Below, piece after piece: positions 17,707 through 25,177 of a DNA stretch of 64,000 nt (position 1 is the first letter of the stretch; every line of letters starts with the position of its first letter). The notes beneath the pieces are model-generated. The model was given only the letters and a program-made list of their open reading frames with translations, was not told where the DNA came from and did no database searches. Made by a program: the position numbers and the translations under genes. Origin of the DNA: Conexibacter sp. S30A1 (GTDB lineage Bacteria; Actinomycetota; Thermoleophilia; Solirubrobacterales; Solirubrobacteraceae). Where the stretch lies: positions 2,604,001 through 2,668,000 of the forward strand of contig NZ_CP097127.1 of NCBI RefSeq assembly GCF_023330665.1. The letters are read 5' to 3'.

Positions 17707-17978
17707 GTCGGTCGCTCCTGCGGCAGGACCCATATCGGCGCTCGTCCAGGCCGTCTTTAACCACAGCGGCAGAGACTGGCCGTTGTGAGGACTGGCCGGC
17801 GCCAGCAGACCAGCGATGATCCGTCCGGGCGCGCGCAGCGTATGGCGTGGTGAAGGCGAGCCTGCCGTCCACCCCAGATAATGATCGGCGCCGCCGCGCA
17901 TCTGCCGGTGCGCTCAGGCGTTGGGGCTGGACGGGAGCGCTAACCTACATACACCGGCAACTGCGAGGAAAAAAAGTC

Positions 17979-18251
17979 ATGCTTGCAAGTCCCTGGAAGG
18001 ACACTCTGATCATCCTGGTGATCGTGCTGCTGTTCGTCGGCCCGAAGCGCCTGCCCGCGCTGAGCCGTTCGATCGGCGAGAGCATCAGGGAGTTCAAGGG
18101 CGGTATATCCCAGATCTCGGAGTCGCACGCTGGCTCGGAGCTGGCACCGGGCGCAGGGAGCGGTGCCGCGGTAACGCCGCCAGCCGCAACGGTGCCGACG
18201 ACGGGCGAAACCGGTCCTGGCGGCACGCCCACGGACCTGCCCGGCGCCTGA
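17979..18251 (+). CDS. tatA: Sec-independent protein translocase TatA
   Basis: TatA oligomers form the membrane-permeable path of the twin-arginine translocon. The 90-residue protein has one N-terminal membrane helix (WKDTLIILVIVLLFVG), the hinge PKRLP, and the amphipathic helix ALSRSIGESIREFKGG, all typical. The tail is a Pro/Thr/Gly-rich disordered stretch. The ATG at 17979 is the only start that puts the membrane helix at the N-terminus, and a GAGG motif lies upstream. tatC follows 44 bases downstream. Confidence 0.9.
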   Translation: MLASPWKDTLIILVIVLLFVGPKRLPALSRSIGESIREFKGGISQISESHAGSELAPGAGSGAAVTPPAATVPTTGETGPGGTPTDLPGA

Positions 18252-18295
18252 GTCACATCGCCGTCTGACAATCTGCAGCATAACCGCTTTCGACC

Positions 18296-19318
18296 ATGCG
18301 CCTGCGGCCCATAGGCCACGGTGACGAACTCAGCATCATCGACCATCTCGATGAGTTTCGCTCGCGCCTGATCTTCTGCTTGGCTGCGCTGTTTGTCGCG
18401 TTCGTGGTCTGCTTCTGGCAGAACCACGCGCTGCTCAACCTGCTCAACAACGCGCTTCCGGCTGCCGCCAAGAACGGGCTTGGCAGCCAGCCGCGGCTGA
18501 ACGCCACGCTGGGCCGTAGGCTCCAGCAGGTTTCGGTCGACATGGCGAAGTTCGCAGGCGACCTGGCGCACGTCAAGGGAATGTCGGCCGGGGCCGTTGC
18601 GGAGGCCCGGGCTGTGAGTCGGGATCTGCATGCCGTGAGCGTCGCCTACCCCAAGCACGCGGGCAGCCAGGAGAAGCCGATCGTGGTCGGGGTCGGCGAG
18701 GGTTTCACGACCACCATGTTGGTGTCGGCCTACTTTGCCTTGCTGTTCACCCTGCCGGTGATCCTCTACCAGGCTTACGCGTTTGTGCTGCCGGCGCTGA
18801 AGCGCAACGAACGGCGCGTGGCCACGCCGACCGTGATCGCCGCCCCGTTCCTGTTCGTCGCCGGCGCGGCCTTCACCTACTTCGCGGTGCTGCCGCCGGC
18901 GGTCCACTTCCTGCAGGGCTACAACAGCCAGGAGTTTCAGGTGCTGATCGGCGCTGGCTCCTACTACAAGTTTGAGATCCTGCTGATGATGGGGCTCGGC
19001 CTGGCCTTCCAGGTGCCGCTGTTTGCGCTCGGGCTGCAGCGCGTCGGTGCGATAAGTTCGCGGACGCTCACGCTCAACTGGCGCTACGCTTCGGTTCTGA
19101 TCGCGGTGATAGTCGCGATCCTCCCGGGCGTGGATCCCGTCACCATGACGATGGAGACGCTGCCCTTGGTTTTCCTCTACGTACTGAGCATCGCGCTGCT
19201 GAAATGGGTCGAATTCCGCCAATTCCGGCACAACCGTGCCGAAGCGCTGGCCGCTACGCGCGCAGCCGAGAAGGCTGCCAACCCAGGCGGGCCGGGAGAC
19301 CCAACCGGAGCGCTGTGA
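18296..19318 (+). CDS. tatC: Sec-independent protein translocase TatC
   Basis: TatC recognises twin-arginine signal peptides. The N-terminus ELSIIDHLDEFRSRLIFCL carries the conserved signal-binding glutamate region. Later helices include ALLFTLPVILYQAYAFVLPALKRNERR and KFEILLMMGLGLAFQVPLFALGL, both strong TatC blocks. At 340 residues it is about 80-90 residues longer than usual. The extra sequence lies in the first extracytoplasmic loop (about residues 50-130), charged and helical, with SVDMAKFAGDLAHVKG and EARAVSRDLHAVS. The C-terminal tail is cytoplasmic. It probably serves the Rieske protein encoded upstream. Confidence 0.93.
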   Translation: MRLRPIGHGDELSIIDHLDEFRSRLIFCLAALFVAFVVCFWQNHALLNLLNNALPAAAKNGLGSQPRLNATLGRRLQQVSVDMAKFAGDLAHVKGMSAGAVAEARAVSRDLHAVSVAYPKHAGSQEKPIVVGVGEGFTTTMLVSAYFALLFTLPVILYQAYAFVLPALKRNERRVATPTVIAAPFLFVAGAAFTYFAVLPPAVHFLQGYNSQEFQVLIGAGSYYKFEILLMMGLGLAFQVPLFALGLQRVGAISSRTLTLNWRYASVLIAVIVAILPGVDPVTMTMETLPLVFLYVLSIALLKWVEFRQFRHNRAEALAATRAAEKAANPGGPGDPTGAL

Positions 19319-19351
19319 GTCACCCCAAGGCCAGCACCCTCACCTTCTTCC

Positions 19352-20032
19352 ATGCTCTTTGATCTCCGCAGCCGCCGGCGCAAGGGCGCCGTCAAGGTCA
19401 TCTACGCCTCGCTGGCGCTGATCATGGTCGTCGGCCTGGTTGGGCTTGGTATCGGCACCGGCAACAGCGGCGGGCTGCTGAACGCCGGTGGCAACGGCGG
19501 CTCTGGCAACGGCAACTCGACCAACGATGCGCAGGTCACGAAGGCGCTTGCGGCCGTGCGCGCGCATCCGACGGCGGCCAACTGGGCAAATCTGATGACG
19601 GTGCGCTACAGCGCCGCCGGCTCGAGCAACGATTACAACAGCACCACCGGCGTCTACACCGCTGGTGGTAAGACCCAGCTGCGCGGGACCGTCAGCGCCT
19701 GGCAGGGCTATCTGCGTGCCAGCGCCGGCAAGCCGACGCTGAACAACTCGATCATCGCGGCGCGCGCTTACCAGGCGCTTGGCCAGTGGGCTGACGAGAG
19801 CGTTGCCTGGAACTACGCGGCCCAGGCCGCGCCTGCCTCCGAGCGCCTGAACCCCGATTACTGCCTCGCGCTCTCCTCCTACGCCGCCAAGGAGACCACC
19901 AAGGGCGATCTGGCCGCGACCGCGGCGCTCGCGCTCACCGCTAAGGCCCAGCGCCTCACCCAGAAGTCCACGCTCAAGAGCGCGCGGACCTCGCCGACTA
20001 CCGCCCAGAGCGATCTCGCGACCTACTGCTGA
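19352..20032 (+). CDS. Membrane-anchored protein with TPR-like helical domain
   Basis: A 226-residue protein with a short basic cytoplasmic start (FDLRSRRRKGAVK), one membrane helix (VIYASLALIMVVGLVGLGIG), a glycine/asparagine-rich linker, then an alanine-rich helical domain. The repeat-like pattern (AWQGYLRASAGKPTLN, AARAYQALGQWADESVAW, AALALTAKAQRL) suggests tetratricopeptide-like repeats facing outside. It follows tatC by 33 bases and precedes tRNA-Lys. A role in protein-protein contact at the membrane is likely, but the function is unknown. Confidence 0.6.
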   Translation: MLFDLRSRRRKGAVKVIYASLALIMVVGLVGLGIGTGNSGGLLNAGGNGGSGNGNSTNDAQVTKALAAVRAHPTAANWANLMTVRYSAAGSSNDYNSTTGVYTAGGKTQLRGTVSAWQGYLRASAGKPTLNNSIIAARAYQALGQWADESVAWNYAAQAAPASERLNPDYCLALSSYAAKETTKGDLAATAALALTAKAQRLTQKSTLKSARTSPTTAQSDLATYC

Positions 20033-20065
20033 GGCCGCCACACGTCGCTAACATGACGTGCCCGC

Positions 20066-20138
<73 letters not shown>

Positions 20139-20143
20139 CTCAC

Positions 20144-20160
20144 AAAAGCCCCGCAAAAGC
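20144..20160 (+). terminator. Left half of the tRNA-Lys terminator, split by an insertion sequence
   Basis: The stem arm AAAAGCCCCGC (20144-20154) is followed by the loop AAAA and GC. The matching arm GGGGCTTTT continues at 21675-21683, after the insertion and the second target copy. Rejoined, the sequence is an 11-pair stem with an AAAA loop and a terminal T-run, an intrinsic terminator for the tRNA. Confidence 0.85.
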
Positions 20161-21666
20161 GTGACTGTTCAGGTCGTGAAGGGGTTGTCGGTTTGAGGGC
20201 GAACGGTGTTATGTGCCCTCGGTTCGGCTGTCCTATGACGATCTTGCGGTTTTGGTGGTTGAGCAGGCTCAGACGATTCGCGGGCTGGAGAGCGAGATCG
20301 TTGAGTTGAGGGCCGAGGTCGCGGAGTTGAAGCGGCGGTTGGCGCAGAACTCCAGGAACTCGTCCAGGCCGCCGTCATCGGACGGGCTCGCTAAGCCGCC
20401 TGCGCCTAAGAGCTTGCGTCGGTCCTCTGGCCGCAAGCCTGGTGGCCAGCGCGGCCATGGTGGCGAGACCTTGGCGATGGTGGCTGAGCCTGACCAGATT
20501 GTTGTGCACGCGCCTGCTTGTTGTGCTGGCTGCGGGGCGGGGCTGGATGATGCGCCGGTCCAGAGCGTTGATCGTCGTCAGGTCTTTGATCTTCCCGAGA
20601 TCAGGCTCTGGGTTACCGAGCATCGTTCTGAACGGCGACGCTGTTCTGGGTGCGGGCATCTGACGGCAGCCGTGTTCCCGGCTGCTGTGACGGCTCCGGC
20701 GCAGTATGGGCCGAGGGTCAGGGCGCTTGGGCTGTATTTGGTCTGCGGTCAGCATCTGCCCTATAAGCGGGCAGCCACGCTGCTCTCCGATTGGCTTGAC
20801 GCGCCGCTTTCGACAGGCACGCTCTGCAGCTTTGTTGAGGCGGCCGCTGCTGATCTTGACGCGTTTCTTGACACCGTGCACAGCCAGCTGATCGGCTCGC
20901 CGCTGGTTCATTTCGATGAGACCGGCGCGCGTGTCGCCGGCCGAACAAGGTGGCTGCACTGCGCCTCCAACGAGCACCTCACGTTCTATGCGATCCATGA
21001 CCGGCGCGGGACCGAAGGGATCGATCACTGTGGCGTGATGCCCAACTACCAGGGGATCGCGGTCCACGACGGCTGGCCTCAATACCGCTCCTATGACCGC
21101 GTCACGCACGCGCTGTGCAACGCGCACCATCTACGCGAGCTGTTGGCCGTGATCGAGAGCGACACGCAAGGACAGTCCTGGGCCGTTGAGGCCGACCGGT
21201 TCCTACGCCGCCTCCACGACAAGGTCCAGGCCGCCAAGACGGCCGGGCTATCCGATCTGCCAGCGGCTTCGCTGGCCGGCTATCGCCGGGCTTGGGGACG
21301 GATCATCGCGCTCGGGCACCGCCAGAACCCGCCACCAACCGAACGGACCGCTCGGCGCGGCCCGATCGGCCGGACACCGGCAGCCAACCTGTTGCGCCGA
21401 CTCGACGAGCACCGCGACGACGTGCTGCGCTTCGCGCACAACTTCCAGGTCCCGTTCGATAACAACCTCGCAGAGCGAGACATCCGGATGATCAAGATCC
21501 AACAAAAGATCTCCGGCTCCTGGCGAACAACCTCCGGCGCAGACCGATTCCTCCAAGTCCGCGCCTACATCAGCACCGCCCGCAAACAGAACCAAAGCCT
21601 CCTCGACGCGCTAACCCAACTCGCTGACCATCAGCCCTGGCTACCAGCCACCACCTGAACAGTCAC
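20161..21666 (+). mobile_element. IS66-type insertion sequence (single transposase form)
   Basis: The element is 1506 bp, starting GTGACTGTTCAGGT and ending with the perfect inverted copy ACCTGAACAGTCAC. The 8-base sequence GCAAAAGC flanks it directly at 20153-20160 and 21667-21674, the duplication size typical of IS66. It carries one gene, as in the ISBst12-like branch without accessory orfs. The target is the loop of the tRNA-Lys terminator. Confidence 0.92.
20213..21658 (+). CDS. IS66-family transposase
   Basis: A 481-residue DDE transposase. The N-terminus has a coiled coil (ETIRGL-ESEIVELRAEVAELKRRL) followed by NSRNSSRPPSSD, the typical IS66 lead. A zinc finger follows (CCAGCGAGL and RRCSGCGH), then the catalytic core with VHFDETGARV (first Asp), AVHDGWPQY (second Asp) and the end NLAERDIRMIKIQQKISGSWR with the catalytic glutamate. 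It is full length with no frameshift, so the element may still be active. Confidence 0.93.
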   Translation: MPSVRLSYDDLAVLVVEQAQTIRGLESEIVELRAEVAELKRRLAQNSRNSSRPPSSDGLAKPPAPKSLRRSSGRKPGGQRGHGGETLAMVAEPDQIVVHAPACCAGCGAGLDDAPVQSVDRRQVFDLPEIRLWVTEHRSERRRCSGCGHLTAAVFPAAVTAPAQYGPRVRALGLYLVCGQHLPYKRAATLLSDWLDAPLSTGTLCSFVEAAAADLDAFLDTVHSQLIGSPLVHFDETGARVAGRTRWLHCASNEHLTFYAIHDRRGTEGIDHCGVMPNYQGIAVHDGWPQYRSYDRVTHALCNAHHLRELLAVIESDTQGQSWAVEADRFLRRLHDKVQAAKTAGLSDLPAASLAGYRRAWGRIIALGHRQNPPPTERTARRGPIGRTPAANLLRRLDEHRDDVLRFAHNFQVPFDNNLAERDIRMIKIQQKISGSWRTTSGADRFLQVRAYISTARKQNQSLLDALTQLADHQPWLPATT

Positions 21667-21691
21667 GCAAAAGCGGGGCTTTTAGCTTTCT

Positions 21692-23263
21692 CTCGGGTTT
21701 CGCAGTTCATAGGCCGGCGGCTGCCCATGCTTGCTGGACTTGGTTGATTTCCTGGGTTGTGGGGGTTCGGGCCTGTTCGGGTTGAAATTGGGTGGCGATG
21801 ATCACTCGTCGTAGCTTGGCGAGCATGTCCTGGAATGATGGGGTGGTCTTGGAGACATACCAGGGGGCGCGGGCGCGATGCTCTGTGACGATGTCGGGGT
21901 GATGTCCGTAGAGCGCGTACCAGATGATCGTGAGGTCCATCGCCAAGAACTGGAATGGGACGGTCCGTTGCACGGCTTTCTCGGTCCGGTTGCGGGCATC
22001 ACCGACGCCGAACAGTTCTTTGCCGTCCTGGAAGGCGACTTCGATCGGCCAGCGGTCTGCGTAGCGTTCGACGATCTGCGCGGCGGTGGCGTGAAGGTCG
22101 GTGGTGATCAGCGCGATCTGGTAGCCGCACGGCTTGGTGTCGTCTTTGACGAGGATCACACGGACCGGGGTTTCGGCGCCGAGCGGCTCCCACAGGCAGT
22201 TGATCTCAGCCAGCTCGAGCGTCTCGGTTTTGCTGTAGCGCCTGACGGTCGTCTTTACCCATTCGGTGGCGGGGTCGGCTGCGATCTGTTGAAGGCTTTC
22301 AAGCTGTTTGCCCCATTTGCGTGGCCGGCCGCGTTTGCCGGTGCGCGGCGGCGCAGGGGCGTAGATCACCGCGTTGCTACGCAGCCTCGATGTGATCGTC
22401 ACCCGCTTGGGTGCAGCACGCCACGCCTGGCTGATGTAGGCGCTGTCACCGACCACGTTGATCTGGCGATCCGGCAGCCGTTTGGCGAGCAGGCAGACCA
22501 TCGCCCTGGCCAGCTTGACCTTCCCGGGCCGCTCAGGATCGGGCTTGTGCTGCTTGACGAACTGTTCGCGCCGCGGCTGCCAGAGCCGGAACAGGACCGG
22601 CAAACATACGGTGCGCTGCAGGAACGGCAGCTTGACACAGATCCCGGCCACGATCCAGTTGTTCCCCCACGCGACCGAGCCTGAGCGGCTGTTGGCGGTC
22701 GCGTCGTGATGCCAGAAGGTGCCGTGGATCCGGCGTCCCCTGCGTTTCAGGAGCGTGTCGTCGACCGCGACCAGCACGCTCGCACCCGGTTCTGTGAACC
22801 GCTCAACGATCAGGCAGGCGAGCCGTAACCCGAGCTCGTCCACGGACCAGCGGGCATTGGCGAAGAACCGGTGGCAACGCGCGTGATGCCACACCCCCGA
22901 CAGCCTTGAGCCTGTCAGCATCCCGGTCACGCACCGCAGAGAGGTCTGCGAGACCTGACCGACCAACACCCCCCGGAACGTCTCAAACGTGGGACGGGTG
23001 AAACACGACTCAAACAGGACAAGCAGCTCGTTCAGCGAAGATGGGACGCAGAGCATCGGCGGCAGCCTCCAAGAGAAGCCGCGCAGCGTGCCTCCCCTTG
23101 GCCGCGACGGACGGGTTATGTTGACAGCAACCGCTTTCGCGCAAGCCGCCGATGCTCCTTCCCCGACACCGCGCCAACAGGCCACACCAGCCCGCCACGG
23201 CCCCGTCCACCACCACCTGCTACGCCGCTATGCCGCTACAGGCCCAAAAGTGCGAAACCCGAG
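21692..23263 (-). mobile_element. 1572-bp DDE insertion sequence, copy 1
   Basis: The ends are inverted: CTCGGGTTTCGCA at 21692 and TGCGAAACCCGAG ending at 23263. The 6-base target duplication CTTTCT is directly outside both ends (21686-21691 and 23264-23269). A second copy with an identical protein lies at 45020-46591 in the opposite orientation. The family is not certain; the transposase resembles IS701/IS4-type proteins. Confidence 0.9.
21707..23056 (-). CDS. DDE transposase of insertion sequence copy 1
   Basis: A 449-residue transposase from the ATG at 23056, which has a GGAGG ribosome binding site nine bases upstream. A longer frame to 23185 exists but lacks a good start signal. DDE candidates are VAVDDTLLKRRGRRIHG (first Asp), VVGDSAYISQAWR (second Asp) and DRWPIEVAFQDGKELFG (Glu region). 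The N-terminal domain CFTRPTFETFRGVLVGQVSQTS is typical of DDE_5/IS701-like transposases. The product is identical to that of copy 2 and a diverged N-terminal relative lies near 48040-48345. Confidence 0.88.
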   Translation of the reverse strand: MLCVPSSLNELLVLFESCFTRPTFETFRGVLVGQVSQTSLRCVTGMLTGSRLSGVWHHARCHRFFANARWSVDELGLRLACLIVERFTEPGASVLVAVDDTLLKRRGRRIHGTFWHHDATANSRSGSVAWGNNWIVAGICVKLPFLQRTVCLPVLFRLWQPRREQFVKQHKPDPERPGKVKLARAMVCLLAKRLPDRQINVVGDSAYISQAWRAAPKRVTITSRLRSNAVIYAPAPPRTGKRGRPRKWGKQLESLQQIAADPATEWVKTTVRRYSKTETLELAEINCLWEPLGAETPVRVILVKDDTKPCGYQIALITTDLHATAAQIVERYADRWPIEVAFQDGKELFGVGDARNRTEKAVQRTVPFQFLAMDLTIIWYALYGHHPDIVTEHRARAPWYVSKTTPSFQDMLAKLRRVIIATQFQPEQARTPTTQEINQVQQAWAAAGL

Positions 23264-23445
23264 CTTTCTGATACGGACAGATATTCTCGCTGAGGCACGT
23301 TTGGGTACCACGTTTGGGTACCCAACTCCATGTGGTGCTGTCACCGAGGCGTTCGGCCGGCTCGGCAGACACACCGAGATGCTTGCGCGATCGCGTCACC
23401 ACGACCGCTCGAAGCGTGGCGATCGGCTGACCCGAGCCCGGGATG

Positions 23446-23488
23446 CTTTACACGTAGGATGTCGGGGGTTCGAGCCCCTCACCGCCCA
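23446..23488 (+). pseudogene. 3' fragment of a tRNA-Val (anticodon TAC) gene, possible attachment site
   Basis: From the anticodon loop TTTACAC (TAC at 23449-23451) through the variable region, the T-arm GGGGGTTCGAGCCCCT and the acceptor end CACCGCCCA, the sequence reads as the 3' half of a tRNA-Val. No acceptor or D-arm is found upstream. The break at the anticodon stem is where tyrosine integrases commonly leave a duplicated tRNA end, so this is probably an att site or a relic of one. Confidence 0.6.
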
Positions 23489-23752
23489 TCCAAGGACTAG
23501 CTGCAAACCGGCGTGTTTTTAGAGGTGTTGCCGCTCGCTTTCGGGCCGTTTGCCAAAAAGTGCATCACGGGAGTGCATCATTTGGGGCGCTCCGCGGTCG
23601 CGCTCGCGCGTAGCTAGGCGGCGCGCTTGGCACCGGCACCGCCTGCTCGACGACGCCTCCTCGTGCGAGTGCACCGGCTGTCCGTTCGGGGCACATGCTT
23701 GAGCGAGGTCGGCTCCCGAACGGCTCTCGCTGTCTGCGAGGCTGCGGGTGTT
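23489..23752. other. Left chromosomal-side flank of the transposon nest, no gene recognised
   Basis: The stretch contains a short repeat (AGTGCATCA twice near 23558-23582) and weak open frames on both strands, none recognisable. Its last five bases before 23758 are the target copy CGTGC of the composite transposon. Joined to 44540 it would read continuously, which is the presumed sequence before insertion. Confidence 0.4.
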
Positions 23753-23859
23753 CGTGCTGTTGAGCGCCGCCGAGTTTGGTTGCGGGCGGGGACGTTCGCG
23801 CTGTTGATGGTGGTGATGGGCTGCTGCTGATGGCAGGCTTTGCGTGTTCCTGAACGCGC

Positions 23860-23900
23860 GAGAGCCCTCCCGTCTGCTTGGCGTGGCCGGGAGGGCTCTC
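23860..23900 (+). promoter_or_regulatory. Hairpin upstream of the first gene of copy B
   Basis: GAGAGCCCTCCCG (23860-23872) pairs perfectly with CGGGAGGGCTCTC (23888-23900). It lies 22 bases before the start codon at 23923 and about 90 bases inside the left end. The same stem with a different loop is found in copy A. It may stop incoming transcription or act on translation of the first gene. Confidence 0.7.
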
Positions 23901-23922
23901 TGGATGCCGGAGGTGGCACCCG

Positions 23923-24367
23923 ATGTTGATCGTATGTGCGGAGTCTGCTGTGGTGGAGGCTCAGTTGTTGTCTGGCGGGTTGTCGTGCTCGTTGTGTGGC
24001 GGGGTGTTGGGGCCGTGGGGGCATGGTCGTGACCGGGTGTTGCGGTGCTTGTCCGGGGATCGTCGGCTGGTGCCGCGCAGGGCGAGGTGCCGGTCGTGTT
24101 TGGGCACGCACATGTTGTTGCCCGATATCGGTCTTTTGCGGCGTCGTGACGGGGTTGCGGTGATCGGCGCGGCGCTCGAAGCTCATGTCGCTGGTCAGGG
24201 GTATCGCCGGATCGCTGAGCGGTTCGGGGTGCCTGCCGACACTGTTCGTGGCTGGCTGGGCAGGTTCGCTGCGCGCGCTGAGCTTCTGAGGGCGCATTTC
24301 ACGCGATGTGGGGTGCTGTTGGATCCGGGGCTCGGGCCGGTGCTGCCGGCTCACAGCGTGGTCGCGG
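23923..24367 (+). pseudogene. DUF6431-like zinc-ribbon/HTH protein of copy B, N-terminal part
   Basis: From the ATG at 23923 (GGAGG upstream), 445 bases match the copy A gene up to VVAD, including the CSLCGGVLGPWGHGRD zinc ribbon, RARCRSCLGTHMLLP and the HTH GYRRIAERFGVPADTVRGWLGRF. Copy A is inserted at this point. The remaining 140 bases lie at 28940-29079. Joined, they give 585 bases, the exact size of the intact copy A gene, so the gene was whole before the insertion. Confidence 0.88.
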
Positions 24368-24475
24368 ATGAGTGTTGAGCGCCGTTTGAATCCGGCACGC
24401 GCGGTGTGGGTGGCGCCGTTCATCGGCGGCATGTTTGCTGCGATGGTGGCAGGCTTGGCGCGTTTGTGAACGCGC

Positions 24476-24517
24476 GAGAGCCCTCCCGTCAGCTTGGCGG
24501 TTGCCGGGAGGGCTCTC
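24476..24517 (+). promoter_or_regulatory. Hairpin upstream of the first gene of copy A
   Basis: GAGAGCCCTCCCG (24476-24488) pairs with CGGGAGGGCTCTC (24505-24517). The stem is identical to that of copy B while the loop differs, which argues for selection on the stem. The ATG of the first gene follows at 24542 with a GGAGG ribosome binding site between. Confidence 0.7.
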
Positions 24518-24541
24518 TTGGATGCCGGAGGTGGCACCCCG

Positions 24542-25126
24542 ATGTTGATCGTATGTGCAGAGCCTGCCGTGGTCGAGGCTGAGTTGTTGGCTGGCGGGTT
24601 GTTGTGTCCGTTATGCCGGGCGGTGTTGGGGCCGTGGGGTCATGGCCGGGAGCGGGTGTTGCGCTGTCGGGGTGCTGACCGGCGGCTGGTGCCCAGGCGG
24701 GCCAGGTGCCGGGGGTGTCTGGGGACCCATGTGCTGTTGCCTGATATCGGGTTGTTGCGTCGTCGGGACGAGGTGGCTGTGATCGGCGCGGCGGTTGAGG
24801 CGAGCGTTGCTGGGCAGGGGTATCGCCGGATCGCTGGGTGGTTGGGGTTGCCGGCGGACACGGTCCGGGGCTGGTTGAGCCGGTTCGCTGCGCGGGCGGA
24901 TGTGATTCGGGAGCATTTCACGCGGTGCGCGATCGTGCTGGACCCGGAGCTCGGGCCGATCATGCCGGCTGGGAGCGTGGTCGCGGACGCGTTGGAAGCG
25001 ATCGCAGTCACGGCCAGGGCGTGGGTTTTGAGGTTCGGTCCGGTGGATCCGTGGCCGGTTGTGTCCAGGTTGTCTGGCGGGGTGCTGTTGGCAACACGAG
25101 CTCCCGCCTTCCCGTGGGCGGCGTGA
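24542..25126 (+). CDS. DUF6431-like zinc-ribbon/helix-turn-helix protein of copy A
   Basis: A 194-residue protein. The N-terminus is a zinc ribbon (LLCPLCRAVLGPWGHGRE then RRARCRGCLGTHVLLP). A homeodomain-like helix-turn-helix follows (GYRRIAGWLGLPADTVRGWLSRF), then a helical C-terminal part. I recognise this as the DUF6431 pattern, found beside DDE integrases in actinobacteria. The arrangement (zinc ribbon plus HTH) parallels TniQ/TnsD target-site proteins, so binding of the transposon ends or of a target is a reasonable guess. The ATG at 24542 has GGAGG nine bases upstream. The DDE gene follows after 51 bases. Confidence 0.75.
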   Translation: MLIVCAEPAVVEAELLAGGLLCPLCRAVLGPWGHGRERVLRCRGADRRLVPRRARCRGCLGTHVLLPDIGLLRRRDEVAVIGAAVEASVAGQGYRRIAGWLGLPADTVRGWLSRFAARADVIREHFTRCAIVLDPELGPIMPAGSVVADALEAIAVTARAWVLRFGPVDPWPVVSRLSGGVLLATRAPAFPWAA

Positions 25127-25177
25127 GCTGAGACGCTCCTGCGCTTCGGATGAACGAGAGCGCGGGAGAGCAACGAG

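Noticed and set aside
23264..23445. Intact tRNA-Val gene upstream of the T-arm at 23475
   Set aside because: No acceptor 5' strand or D-arm can be found within 100 bases, and the sequence 5' of the anticodon loop does not pair with its 3' side. Only the 3' part is tRNA-like.
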